This document shows, one piece after another, positions 26,449 to 34,161 of a stretch of DNA of 64,000 bases (the stretch's first letter is position 1; each line of letters begins with the position of its first letter). The translations under genes and the position numbers were made by a program. The stretch lies in assembly GCA_024742485.1 (NCBI GenBank), contig JANSYK010000001.1, forward strand, positions 2,170,001-2,234,000, in the 5' to 3' direction. The stretch is from Alphaproteobacteria bacterium (GTDB taxonomy: Bacteria; Pseudomonadota; Alphaproteobacteria; Rhizobiales; Rhizobiaceae). Under the pieces are notes generated by a model. It searched no databases. It was not told the DNA's origin and saw only the letters and a list, made by a program, of their open reading frames with translations.

Positions 26449-27459
26449 TCAGCGCGAGCGGAACGTATTGGCCGCTTCGATGCCGGCTTTTTGCTCTTCG
26501 GCGGTCAGCCCCTGGAAGAAGTCCTCCAGAGCATAGTCTTCCAGTCCGGAACGCCGGGACAGAATGTACCATTTGGCCGCCTCGATCGGATCGGGCCGCG
26601 TTCCGATCGCATTTACATAGAGATGGGAAAGGCGGTTTTGCGCCATGACATTGCCGGAATTGGCGGCTCGGCGCATCCAGCCGAAGCCGGTATCATAGTC
26701 CACTTCGCCGCCGATACCGTCAATCAGCCACACCGCAAGATCCAGTTGCGCCGTATCGAATCCTGACCGCGCTGCTCGCACAAGCCAGTGGCGGGCCATC
26801 GCAGGATCGGCAGGCTGCTGTCCCACTCCGTAGGCATAGATCTGAGACAGCGCGAACTGCGCATCGGCAATGCCGTTTTGCGCTGCCTTGATCATGTAGG
26901 GAAGAGCCTGCTTCAATCCACCGTCACCCGGCTGATCGGTGATGAGCAACTGGCCGTAATTGAACTGTGCCGAGGAATTGCCGGCATCTGCTGCCTTGCG
27001 CATCAATTCCCGCGCCATTTCCCGGTCTTTTTCGACAAACCGGCCTTCGAGCAGGAGCAAGGCGTATTTCAACTGAGCCGCCGTGTCCCCGCTTTCGGCC
27101 GCAGCCTTGTACCAGAACGCGGCTTCCTTCATGTCCTTCGGCAGTCCGAGGCCACGCGCGTGCAATTCGGCAACGAGTGTCTGAGCCGCCGGATCACCAA
27201 GCTTGGCCAACGGTGTCGCCAGCTTGAGGGCGGTCAGATAGTAACCCCGCTGAAAGGCACCATAGGCCGCATCGCCCCCTTCCAACACCACCGCACTCTC
27301 TGGTGCACCAGTCTCCGGTTGAGACGGTTGCTCGGACTGGGGTGTCCGTTCCCTGCCCACGAGCCCATCCAGGATGATGCTGTTCGGCTCATCGGATTCG
27401 GCAGCGTGGGCCGATAAACCACCGGCCAGCAGCAAGAGCACGAGAATCAATCTGATCAT
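26449..27459 (-). CDS. Sel1-like TPR repeat protein, secreted
   Basis: A 336-residue protein. The N-terminus MIRLILVLLLLAGGLSAHAA is a signal peptide with a cleavage site after about residue 19. At least six Sel1-like repeats follow from about residue 70, with cores such as AAFWYKAAAESGDTAAQ, ARELMRKAADAGNSSAQ and ARHWLVRAARSGFDTAQ. Such proteins assemble periplasmic complexes or help polysaccharide and envelope functions. ATG 27459 is preferred; a TTG at 27471 overlaps the ThiE-like stop in a TTGA manner, so coupling is likely. Confidence 0.87.
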   Translation of the reverse strand: MIRLILVLLLLAGGLSAHAAESDEPNSIILDGLVGRERTPQSEQPSQPETGAPESAVVLEGGDAAYGAFQRGYYLTALKLATPLAKLGDPAAQTLVAELHARGLGLPKDMKEAAFWYKAAAESGDTAAQLKYALLLLEGRFVEKDREMARELMRKAADAGNSSAQFNYGQLLITDQPGDGGLKQALPYMIKAAQNGIADAQFALSQIYAYGVGQQPADPAMARHWLVRAARSGFDTAQLDLAVWLIDGIGGEVDYDTGFGWMRRAANSGNVMAQNRLSHLYVNAIGTRPDPIEAAKWYILSRRSGLEDYALEDFFQGLTAEEQKAGIEAANTFRSR

Positions 27460-27467
27460 GGCGCTAT

Positions 27468-28121
27468 TCAATCCGCAAACCGTGGCGCTTTTTCGTCAAG
27501 CAGGGCATTTGCTTCGCTCACCCGCATTGCCGCCTGGGCAGGATCGGCGAAGACCGCATGCCGAAGCGCCGCGAATTCGGCGCCGGTATCGGCAATGTCG
27601 GCGATCGACTCAAGATTCTGACCACCCATGATCACGCAGGGAATTTCAATCAAATCCGCCCACCATTGTCCAAGCGCGATGTTCTTTGCGTGCGGTTCCT
27701 GCTTGATATCGCCGTCGAGACGGCCAAAAAAGATATAATCAGGCCGCAGTTCACCGATTTCCAGCGCCGCATGGCGTTCCTTTGCCCGTCCGCCGCCGAC
27801 GATCATCTGCGGAGAAAAGCGATCGAGGGCATGTTTCATGTCCTCGATGCCGCCACTGACATGAACGCCGTCGGCTCCGGTTCGTGTCGCCACACGCGTC
27901 TCACCGGCAATCAGGGCAGCCGCACCAGCCCTTTGAATGATTGGCACCAGTCTTTCCGAACGCTTTTGGAAGGAACTGTCGTCCAGTCCGTATTGCGGCA
28001 GGATAACCGACGCAACATCGCCGCCACGTAACGCATCACTGACAGCCTGCTCAATCACCTGATCATCTTCCAGATCCGGAGCAATCAGAACCAGACGGCA
28101 TCGATCTTCCACATTCGACAT
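27468..28121 (-). CDS. ThiE-like thiamine phosphate synthase family protein
   Basis: A 217-residue TIM-barrel protein. GADGVHVSG resembles the ThiE motif GADGVH.GQ, and DYIFFGRLDGD matches the conserved DY.G.G.. segment. However, the loop normally reading G.S.H in ThiE reads VGGGRAKERH here, and no other thiamine gene is nearby, so activity is unproven. ATG 28121 follows GGAG at six bases; a longer frame to 28178 adds an unrelated start. The stop overlaps the Sel1 protein start region. It is divergent from the TauE-like gene, with 97 bases between. Confidence 0.78.
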   Translation of the reverse strand: MSNVEDRCRLVLIAPDLEDDQVIEQAVSDALRGGDVASVILPQYGLDDSSFQKRSERLVPIIQRAGAAALIAGETRVATRTGADGVHVSGGIEDMKHALDRFSPQMIVGGGRAKERHAALEIGELRPDYIFFGRLDGDIKQEPHAKNIALGQWWADLIEIPCVIMGGQNLESIADIADTGAEFAALRHAVFADPAQAAMRVSEANALLDEKAPRFAD

Positions 28122-28218
28122 TTTTGTCTCCAGCAACCGGTCTGGCTTATAAGGTGGTGTTCGATTGATTCCAATCACAATCCGTCACCGACAGACCGGT
28201 CGCATCGGGGAGGCATCA

Positions 28219-28992
28219 GTGCCCGAAGACATGCTCTTTTACGCAGCGGCTGTACCAGCGGTGATTCTGGTCGGCCTGTCGAAGGGCGGGCTCGGCGGTG
28301 CGTTTGCTCTGATGGGCGTTCCCTTGCTGGCAATGGTCATGTCGCCGGTGAAGGCCGCAGCGATCATGCTGCCCATCCTGATCGTGATGGACATCGCAAG
28401 CCTATGGGTCTGGCGCCACCACAACGACATGCCAACACTGAAAACAATGTTGCCAGGCGGTGTGATCGGGGTCGGCATCGGGTGGCTGACCGCGTCCTTC
28501 GTCACCGATGCATGGATCAGGCTGATCGTCGGAGTAATCGCCATCGTCTTTGTTACAACCTACATCTTCGACCGTTACCGGTCGCGAAAACACGGACCAC
28601 CCGACCCGGCGCCCCAGCGCCCCATCAAGGCAACTCTCTGGGGGGCCGTTTCAGGTTTTACCAGTTTCGTGTCCCACGCTGGCGGGCCGCCCTACCAGGT
28701 TTACACACTACCGCTGCGGCTTACACCCAAGAACTATACGGGCACGAGTACCCGGTACTTTGCCGTCATAAACGCACTCAAATTCATCTCCTATTTCTCT
28801 CTGGGTCAATTTGATGCAAGCGTGCTGACCGCATCGGCCGTGTTGCTGCCCTTGGCCATATCCGCAACTTTTGCCGGTGCATGGGTGATCAAGCGGATGA
28901 AACCCGCGATCTTCTACCCGCTGATGTACACGATGGTCACCGTCACCGCGATCAAGCTTGTTGCCGACGGACTAAATGCGCTATTTGGCTAG
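28219..28992 (+). CDS. TauE/SafE family sulfite exporter-like membrane protein
   Basis: A 257-residue inner-membrane protein with seven or eight hydrophobic segments. LVGLSKGGLGGAFALMGVPLLAM and GFTSFVSHAGGPPYQVYTLPL, seen as two separate conserved blocks, are the tandem TauE/SafE signatures. Members export sulfite, sulfoacetate or other sulfonates. GTG 28219 follows GGGGAGG at six bases; the ATG at 28165 is too early. The stop codon is embedded in the left arm of a palindromic element (28989-29067). Confidence 0.88.
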   Translation: MPEDMLFYAAAVPAVILVGLSKGGLGGAFALMGVPLLAMVMSPVKAAAIMLPILIVMDIASLWVWRHHNDMPTLKTMLPGGVIGVGIGWLTASFVTDAWIRLIVGVIAIVFVTTYIFDRYRSRKHGPPDPAPQRPIKATLWGAVSGFTSFVSHAGGPPYQVYTLPLRLTPKNYTGTSTRYFAVINALKFISYFSLGQFDASVLTASAVLLPLAISATFAGAWVIKRMKPAIFYPLMYTMVTVTAIKLVADGLNALFG

Positions 28993-29067
28993 TGTGGCGG
29001 ATTTGATGTTCCTATCATTGTTTGCAGCGCGCTCGGGAAGGAACCTCAAATCCATAAACCACACTAG
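28989..29067. repeat. Element with 9-bp terminal inverted repeats
   Basis: CTAGTGTGG (28989-28997) and CCACACTAG (29059-29067) are perfect terminal inverted repeats. Inside them GGATTTGA (28999-29006) pairs with TCAAATCC (29046-29053) and GTTCC (29008-29012) pairs with GGAAC (29040-29044). The element is about 79 bases and overlaps the TauE stop codon (TAG 28990-28992). It has no coding capacity and resembles a miniature inverted-repeat element or a rhizobial palindromic repeat. Confidence 0.7.
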
Positions 29068-29084
29068 AATCATAATGTTGCCAG

Positions 29085-29152
29085 TGTCCGGATTGAATCT
29101 GAAGTTCGTTCAGAGGATGCTGCTCAATGTGACGAACTTCAGATTCAGGACA
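29085..29152. repeat. Long imperfect palindrome before the acyl-CoA synthetase gene
   Basis: GAATCTGAAGTTCGT (29095-29109) and ACGAACTTCAGATTC (29132-29146) are perfect 15-bp arms around a 22-base loop, with TGTCC (29085-29089) and GGACA (29148-29152) extending the stem after a small bulge. The T at 29094 pairs with the A at 29147, so the core is really 16 bp. It lies 45 bases before the start codon of the next gene and could be an operator, an mRNA hairpin or a second copy of the neighbouring repeat family. Confidence 0.65.
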
Positions 29153-29196
29153 CCAGGCGTATGGGCGAAACTTTGCCCGGTGCCTTCGGAGACATC

Positions 29197-30843
29197 ATGA
29201 CTGCCAATCCCTTTGAAACCGATCTTGACCGCAATCCCGCCAATTATCAGCCGCTGACGCCGCTGTCTCACCTGGCACGTGCGGCCTATGTGTATCCCGA
29301 TCACCCGGCCATCATCCACGGCGATATGACCGTCGATTATCGCACCTTCTACCGCCGGTCGCGGCAACTCGCCTCCAGCCTTGCCGGACTCGGGATCGGC
29401 AAAGGCGACACAGTCTCCGTCATGCTGTCCAACACGCCGGCAATGCTGGAAGCCCATCATGGTGTGCCAATGACCGGCGCCGTTCTGCATTCCCTCAACA
29501 CACGCCTCGACGCTGCCGTTATCGCCTTCCAGCTTGACCATGCGGATGCCAGGGTGCTGATCGTCGATCGCGAATTCTCTGGCGTTGTGGCCGAGGCGCT
29601 GAAACAGACAAGCGTTTCACCGATCGTAATCGACTATGACGATCCGCAATTCGGCACGGACACTCCGTTTCCCAAGGGCGAACCCATCGGCAGTCATGAC
29701 TATGAGACCTTCGTGACCGGGGGGGATCCTGATTACCGGTGGACCGGCCCCGCCGACGAATGGGAAGCCGTCTCCCTCAACTATACGTCCGGCACCACCG
29801 GAAACCCGAAAGGCGTCGTCTATCATCACCGTGGTGCCGCTCTCATGGGCTACTCGAATGTCGTCGCTTCCGGCATGACGAAACATCCGATCTATCTGTG
29901 GACCCTGCCGATGTTCCACTGCAATGGCTGGTGCTTTCCATGGACGCTGGGCGTTGTCGCCGGAACCCATGTCTGTTTGCGCTGGGTGCGCGCCAGCGCC
30001 ATCTATGACGCGATCGCCGATCATGGCGTCACCCATCTTTGCGGCGCGCCCATCGTCATGGCAACGCTGCTGAACGCACCAGACAGCGAAAAGCGCAGTT
30101 TCGACCAGACGGTGTCATTCAACACGGCCGCCGCGCCGCCGCCTGAATCGGTCCTGTCGCAAATGGCGGGAGCCGGATTCGAGGTGGTTCATCTCTACGG
30201 GTTGACCGAGACCTACGGTCCCGCGGTGGTCAATGAATGGCATCGCGAGTGGGAAGCCCTCGACCCGATCAAGCGCATTTCCATGAAGGCCCGCCAGGGC
30301 GTTCGCTACAACGCGCTTGAAGATCTGTCCGTCCGTGATCCGGAAACAATGGAACCCGTGCCCGATGACGGCGAAACGATTGGTGAAGTGATGTTTCGCG
30401 GCAACATTGTCATGAAAGGCTACCTGAAGAATCCGCAGGCCAGCCGCGAGGCGTTCGCAGGCGGCTGGTTTCATTCCGGAGACCTGGGGGTCATGCACCC
30501 CGATGGTTACATTCAGCTGAAGGACCGCTCAAAGGACATCATCATTTCCGGCGGCGAAAACATCTCTTCGATCGAAGTCGAGGATGCGTTGTACAAACAC
30601 CCGGATGTCCAGGCCGCGGCGGTGGTTGCGCGGCCCGACGACAAATGGGGTGAAACACCGTGCGCATTCGTCGAGTTAAGGCCCGGAAAAATGGTCGATC
30701 AGGACGTATTGGTTGCCCATTGCCGCGATCACCTGGCGCGTTTCAAATGCCCGCGCACAATCGTGTTTCAGGAACTCCCCAAAACATCCACGGGAAAAAT
30801 TCAGAAATTCGTCCTGCGCGAACAGGCAAAATCGCTCAAATAG
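29197..30843 (+). CDS. Acyl-CoA synthetase (AMP-forming)
   Basis: A 548-residue enzyme that activates a carboxylic acid to its CoA thioester through an acyl adenylate. Motifs in order: LNYTSGTTGNPKGVVYHH (P-loop), YGLTETYGPA, GWFHSGDLGV, DRSKDIIISGGENIS and the catalytic lysine end PKTSTGKIQKF. These place it in the ANL superfamily, medium- or long-chain acyl-CoA synthetase branch. ATG 29197 follows GGAG. The substrate is unknown. It is preceded by the long palindrome at 29085-29152, which may control its expression. Confidence 0.93.
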   Translation: MTANPFETDLDRNPANYQPLTPLSHLARAAYVYPDHPAIIHGDMTVDYRTFYRRSRQLASSLAGLGIGKGDTVSVMLSNTPAMLEAHHGVPMTGAVLHSLNTRLDAAVIAFQLDHADARVLIVDREFSGVVAEALKQTSVSPIVIDYDDPQFGTDTPFPKGEPIGSHDYETFVTGGDPDYRWTGPADEWEAVSLNYTSGTTGNPKGVVYHHRGAALMGYSNVVASGMTKHPIYLWTLPMFHCNGWCFPWTLGVVAGTHVCLRWVRASAIYDAIADHGVTHLCGAPIVMATLLNAPDSEKRSFDQTVSFNTAAAPPPESVLSQMAGAGFEVVHLYGLTETYGPAVVNEWHREWEALDPIKRISMKARQGVRYNALEDLSVRDPETMEPVPDDGETIGEVMFRGNIVMKGYLKNPQASREAFAGGWFHSGDLGVMHPDGYIQLKDRSKDIIISGGENISSIEVEDALYKHPDVQAAAVVARPDDKWGETPCAFVELRPGKMVDQDVLVAHCRDHLARFKCPRTIVFQELPKTSTGKIQKFVLREQAKSLK

Positions 30844-30861
30844 GGCCTGTTGATAAGCCGC

Positions 30862-31041
30862 CTATTGCAGCGCCATTTCTCCGCGTAGTCGCTCGATCTC
30901 GTCTTTTAGCCTTAGTTTTCGCCTTTTGATGTCGGATATTGTCACATCATCAGAGGAGGGATGATTGAGTGCCGAATGCAGTTCCTCTTCGAGAGCGCTG
31001 TGTTTTCTTTCAAGCGTTTCAAGACGAGCATGGACTGCCAT
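30862..31041 (-). CDS. YdcH family (DUF465) protein
   Basis: A 59-residue cytoplasmic protein with a helix-loop-helix layout: LETLERKHSALEEELHSAL, then ISDIKRRKLRLKDEIERLR. These match the DUF465/YdcH family. ATG 31041 follows AAGGAG with good spacing. Its 3' end lies 18 bases past the acyl-CoA synthetase stop, convergent. It is divergent from another DUF465-like gene at 31299, with a 257-base shared control region. Confidence 0.85.
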   Translation of the reverse strand: MAVHARLETLERKHSALEEELHSALNHPSSDDVTISDIKRRKLRLKDEIERLRGEMALQ

Positions 31042-31298
31042 GGAACAATCTCCTTTTTCCGTATTCCGCATGCCGGCCCTTGGGATGGCCGACAACAACG
31101 GATTGTGACACTAAAATGTGGCAATTGTCGAAGAATAAATTCAGCGTCCTGTTAATCATTCGACGCCGATCAGTGGATAACTTTCTCCTCTTTTCGGTTT
31201 TGTGAAATCCGACAAAGTGATAGACGAAACTCCATTGTCGTGCCGAACCGCTTTGTTTCCGGCCGACCGCGTCATTCGCACTGATACGGGGAGATCAT

Positions 31299-31502
31299 AT
31301 GGCGGATCAGGATCAGGCTGAACTGCGATTGCGTGCAGCACGTCTGCGCCAGGAGCATGAGGATTTCGATACCGCGATCAATGCGATGATATCGACCGGA
31401 TGTGACGCCTTGCAGGTTCAGCGGATGAAAAAGAAGAAACTCGCCATCAAGGACCAGATCAGCAAGGTCGAAGACCAGATCATACCCGATATCATTGCCT
31501 GA
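31299..31502 (+). CDS. YdcH-like (DUF465) protein
   Basis: A 67-residue helical protein, ADQDQAELRLRAARLRQEH then MKKKKLAIKDQISKVEDQI, related to the DUF465/YdcH group but divergent from the gene on the other side of the shared control region. ATG 31299 follows GGGGAGA. It is 18 bases before purE and thus probably in the same transcript. The function is unknown. Confidence 0.82.
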   Translation: MADQDQAELRLRAARLRQEHEDFDTAINAMISTGCDALQVQRMKKKKLAIKDQISKVEDQIIPDIIA

Positions 31503-31520
31503 CCATCGATTGGACCTCCA

Positions 31521-32015
31521 ATGACCAATAAGCCACCCGTTGCCGTGATCATGGGAAGCCAGTCGGACTGGCCGACGATGAAGCACGCCGCCGAGACCCT
31601 GGATGTGTTGGAAATCGAGCATGAAACCAGAATCATCTCCGCGCACCGCACCCCGGAGCGCATGTTCGAGTTTGCAAAAACTGCCCGTGATGAGGGCTTC
31701 AAGACGATTATCGCAGGCGCCGGCGGCGCAGCACACCTTCCCGGCATGACGGCGTCGATGACGTCTTTGCCGGTGTTCGGCGTTCCCATACAGTCAAAAG
31801 CGCTTTCCGGGCAGGACAGTCTGCTGTCCATTGTCCAGATGCCGGCCGGCATACCCGTCGGAACGCTGGCCATCGGCCAGGCGGGCGCTGTCAACGCAGC
31901 ACTGCTGGCCGCAGCCGTATTGTCCGTCAGCGATCCCGAAATCGCCAAGCGCCTGGACGCCTGGCGCCTGGAACGCAGCCACGCCGTTCCCCTCCATCCG
32001 GCCAATGGGGCGTAG
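31521..32015 (+). CDS. purE: N5-carboxyaminoimidazole ribonucleotide mutase
   Basis: Rearranges N5-CAIR to CAIR in purine synthesis. The 164-residue length fits bacterial class I Pur[19 protein letters not shown] with the catalytic His, and [27 protein letters not shown] are diagnostic. The upstream GACCTCC is a weak ribosome binding site. It is two bases apart from purK, so the pair is surely co-transcribed and probably translationally coupled. Confidence 0.97.
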   Translation: MTNKPPVAVIMGSQSDWPTMKHAAETLDVLEIEHETRIISAHRTPERMFEFAKTARDEGFKTIIAGAGGAAHLPGMTASMTSLPVFGVPIQSKALSGQDSLLSIVQMPAGIPVGTLAIGQAGAVNAALLAAAVLSVSDPEIAKRLDAWRLERSHAVPLHPANGA

Positions 32016-32017
32016 AC

Positions 32018-33118
32018 ATGGCGGCTCCACAAGCAAAAGCTCTGCAGTCTGGGGATCCGATCGGCATAATCGGTGGCGGACAGCTTGGGCGAATGCTGGC
32101 AATGGCCGCCGCCCGCCTGGGATTTCGAACCATCATACTGGAACCAGAGGAAGAATGCCCGGCTGAGCAAGTGGCCAGCAGTCATATCACTGCGGCCTAT
32201 GATGATGCAGAGGCACTTGAAACTCTGGCAGCCCTCTGCAGCATCATAACCTATGAGTTCGAGAATGTGCCGATCGAGGCGGCGCGGACACTTGTGCAAA
32301 AAAAGCCGGTGTTTCCACCGCCGAGAGCGCTGGAAGTTGCTCAGGACCGGCTGATCGAAAAAACCTTTCTAAAGGATTGCGGCATTGCCACGGCACAGTT
32401 CATGGCCGTCGACAGCCAACAACAGCTCGAGCAGGCGCTGAATGATTTTGGCGGTCGTGGCGTATTGAAGACACGCCGCCTTGGATATGACGGCAAGGGA
32501 CAAAAACACTTCTCGGGCCCCCAAGACAGCCCCGCCGGCGCATTTGCACAACTCGGGCACGTTCCCCTGATCCTGGAGAGCCTTGTTCCCTTTGTCAGGG
32601 AAATCTCCATCATCGCCGCGAGAACAGCCGACGGGGTGGTTGTCAGCTACGATCCGGCTGAAAATGTGCATCGGGATGGAATTCTCAGGCGTTCGACGGT
32701 GCCATCGGCGGCATCGCCGAAGGCAATCGAGGCAGCAAGAAATGCTGCAGTCGAGATCACGGACCAGCTCAATTATGTCGGCGTGGTCGGCATCGAGTTT
32801 TTCGAGATGGATGATGGCTCCCTGCTGGCAAACGAGCTGGCGCCACGCGTGCACAATACCGGACACTGGACGGAAGCCGCCTGCCTCACCTCGCAGTTTG
32901 AACAACACATCAGGGCAATTGCCGGCCTTCCGCTTGGCGCTGTCGATCGCAACTTCGATTGTGTCATGGAAAACCTGATCGGTGACGAGGTTGAAGCTGT
33001 GCCATCGCTGCTTGGCGAACCGGCAACAGTGGTTCACCTCTACGGCAAAAAGGAAATCCGTCCAGGACGCAAGATGGGTCATGTCACGCGGCTGGGCGCA
33101 CGCACCGGCAACCCTTGA
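32018..33118 (+). CDS. purK: 5-(carboxyamino)imidazole ribonucleotide synthase
   Basis: ATP-grasp enzyme that makes N5-CAIR from AIR, ATP and bicarbonate. GIIGGGQLGRMLAMAAARLG is the N-terminal nucleotide-binding motif; VLKTRRLGYDGKGQ is the ATP-grasp loop; FFEMDDGSLLANELAPRVHNTGHWT, seen in two halves, binds metal and substrate. The 366-residue length is normal. It pairs with purE. A possible terminator lies 95 bases after the stop. Confidence 0.97.
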   Translation: MAAPQAKALQSGDPIGIIGGGQLGRMLAMAAARLGFRTIILEPEEECPAEQVASSHITAAYDDAEALETLAALCSIITYEFENVPIEAARTLVQKKPVFPPPRALEVAQDRLIEKTFLKDCGIATAQFMAVDSQQQLEQALNDFGGRGVLKTRRLGYDGKGQKHFSGPQDSPAGAFAQLGHVPLILESLVPFVREISIIAARTADGVVVSYDPAENVHRDGILRRSTVPSAASPKAIEAARNAAVEITDQLNYVGVVGIEFFEMDDGSLLANELAPRVHNTGHWTEAACLTSQFEQHIRAIAGLPLGAVDRNFDCVMENLIGDEVEAVPSLLGEPATVVHLYGKKEIRPGRKMGHVTRLGARTGNP

Positions 33119-33212
33119 AAACAGGCCGGAAATCGACGTTTGGCAACGGCAAAGTGTGTCGTCACTGTTGACACATCAGCCGCAGAGGTTTAAACGCCAC
33201 GGCAATGAATTG

Positions 33213-33239
33213 AGCGCGTCATATGGCGCGCTTTTGGTT
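33213..33239 (+). terminator. Probable intrinsic terminator after purEK
   Basis: AGCGCGTC (33213-33220) pairs with GGCGCGCT (33225-33232), one G-T included, across an ATAT loop, followed by TTT and a T-rich stretch. It separates purEK from rpmJ. The short T-run lowers confidence. Confidence 0.5.
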
Positions 33240-33294
33240 ATTCTGGAGCCCCGGGCAAAACGGCCTTGTGGGCACTGACCAAGGGTCCGGAACG

Positions 33295-33420
33295 ATGAAA
33301 GTCAAGAATTCGCTGAAAGCACTGAAGACTCGCCACCGCGAGAACCGTCTGGTTCGCCGCAAAGGCCGCGTTTACGTCATCAACAAGCAAAACCCGCGTT
33401 TCAAGGCACGCCAGGGTTGA
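33295..33420 (+). CDS. rpmJ: 50S ribosomal protein L36, zinc-free type
   Basis: A 41-residue large-subunit protein, [20 protein letters not shown] then [14 protein letters not shown]. It lacks the CxxC...C...H zinc site of the usual L36 and matches the C-minus form (E. coli YkgO type), which in rhizobia is the only copy. The ATG is preceded by an AAGGG-like site at 33281-33285. Together with the cysteine-free L31 in this window it indicates a zinc-sparing ribosome. Confidence 0.95.
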   Translation: MKVKNSLKALKTRHRENRLVRRKGRVYVINKQNPRFKARQG

Positions 33421-33504
33421 TTATTCCGGCTGTCAAACAAGCCGAATCATCCGTTCACCAAAATTTGCCTTTGACCATCGGCGCCTGCGCACTAATATTT
33501 TCGC

Positions 33505-34128
33505 ATGCGCCGATTTTCTTTGATTCGTAGAGTCCTTGGGTCCGTGGCGGTTACAACCGCCATTCTGCTCGGCCCGGGTTTGGCTCATGCACAATCGGAA
33601 TCGGCACAAACGTCCCTTGAAGCGCAGGCACCTGCCGAGAAGTCCGGTGCTGAGAGGCTGGATGACTATTTTCTGGACCTCAAAAGGGAAGCAGATCCCA
33701 ACCCGGCCAAGCGTATAGCCGACAAGATCTGGTTGGAATGGCGCCGATCAGGCAGTGGCACAGCCGATCAGCTGATGGCCTGGGCCGATGAGGCGATGAC
33801 CGAAAAGCGGTTCTTTCTTGCGTTGGATCTGCTCGATCAGGTCACGGTCTTGATGCCGGACTATGCCGAAGGCTGGAATCGCCGCGCAACGCTGCATTTC
33901 ATGATGGACAATCATTCCAAGTCGATGGCCGACATTAATCGCGTCCTGACTCTGGAGCCTCGCCATTTCGGCGCATTGATGGGCATGGGCGCCATATTGT
34001 CCCAGGCCGGCAAGGACGAGGCCGCCCTTGGGACGTACCTTAAGGTGCTTGAAATCTACCCTGCCATGCGCGAGGCGCAGACGCGTGTAGGCGAGCTGTC
34101 GGACGAGTTGGCGGGCGACGAGATATGA
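33505..34128 (+). CDS. Periplasmic TPR repeat protein
   Basis: A 207-residue protein. The start has a signal peptide (VLGSVAVTTAILLGPGLAHAQ). From about residue 85 there are two or three tetratricopeptide repeats, FFLALDLLDQVTVLMPDYAEGWNRRATLHF and MADINRVLTLEPRHFGALMGMGAI, whose typical Trp/Tyr/Pro spacing is clear. It is likely a periplasmic scaffold. A weakly defined ribosome binding site precedes the ATG. The downstream gene starts 33 bases later on the same strand. Confidence 0.85.
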   Translation: MRRFSLIRRVLGSVAVTTAILLGPGLAHAQSESAQTSLEAQAPAEKSGAERLDDYFLDLKREADPNPAKRIADKIWLEWRRSGSGTADQLMAWADEAMTEKRFFLALDLLDQVTVLMPDYAEGWNRRATLHFMMDNHSKSMADINRVLTLEPRHFGALMGMGAILSQAGKDEAALGTYLKVLEIYPAMREAQTRVGELSDELAGDEI

Positions 34129-34161
34129 TCTGCTCGAGCCGTCATTGAGTAGTCCGCGAAG

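Noticed and set aside
25257-26648. A 463-codon open frame on the plus strand
   Set aside because: It spans the antisense of suhB, efp and part of the Sel1 gene, all of which are confidently called, so it cannot be real.
29197-30843. The acyl-CoA synthetase as DmdB, partner of the DmdA-like gene
   Set aside because: The two genes are more than 22 kb apart and the synthetase N-terminus does not resemble the DmdB sequences that I recall, so a shared DMSP pathway is not supported.
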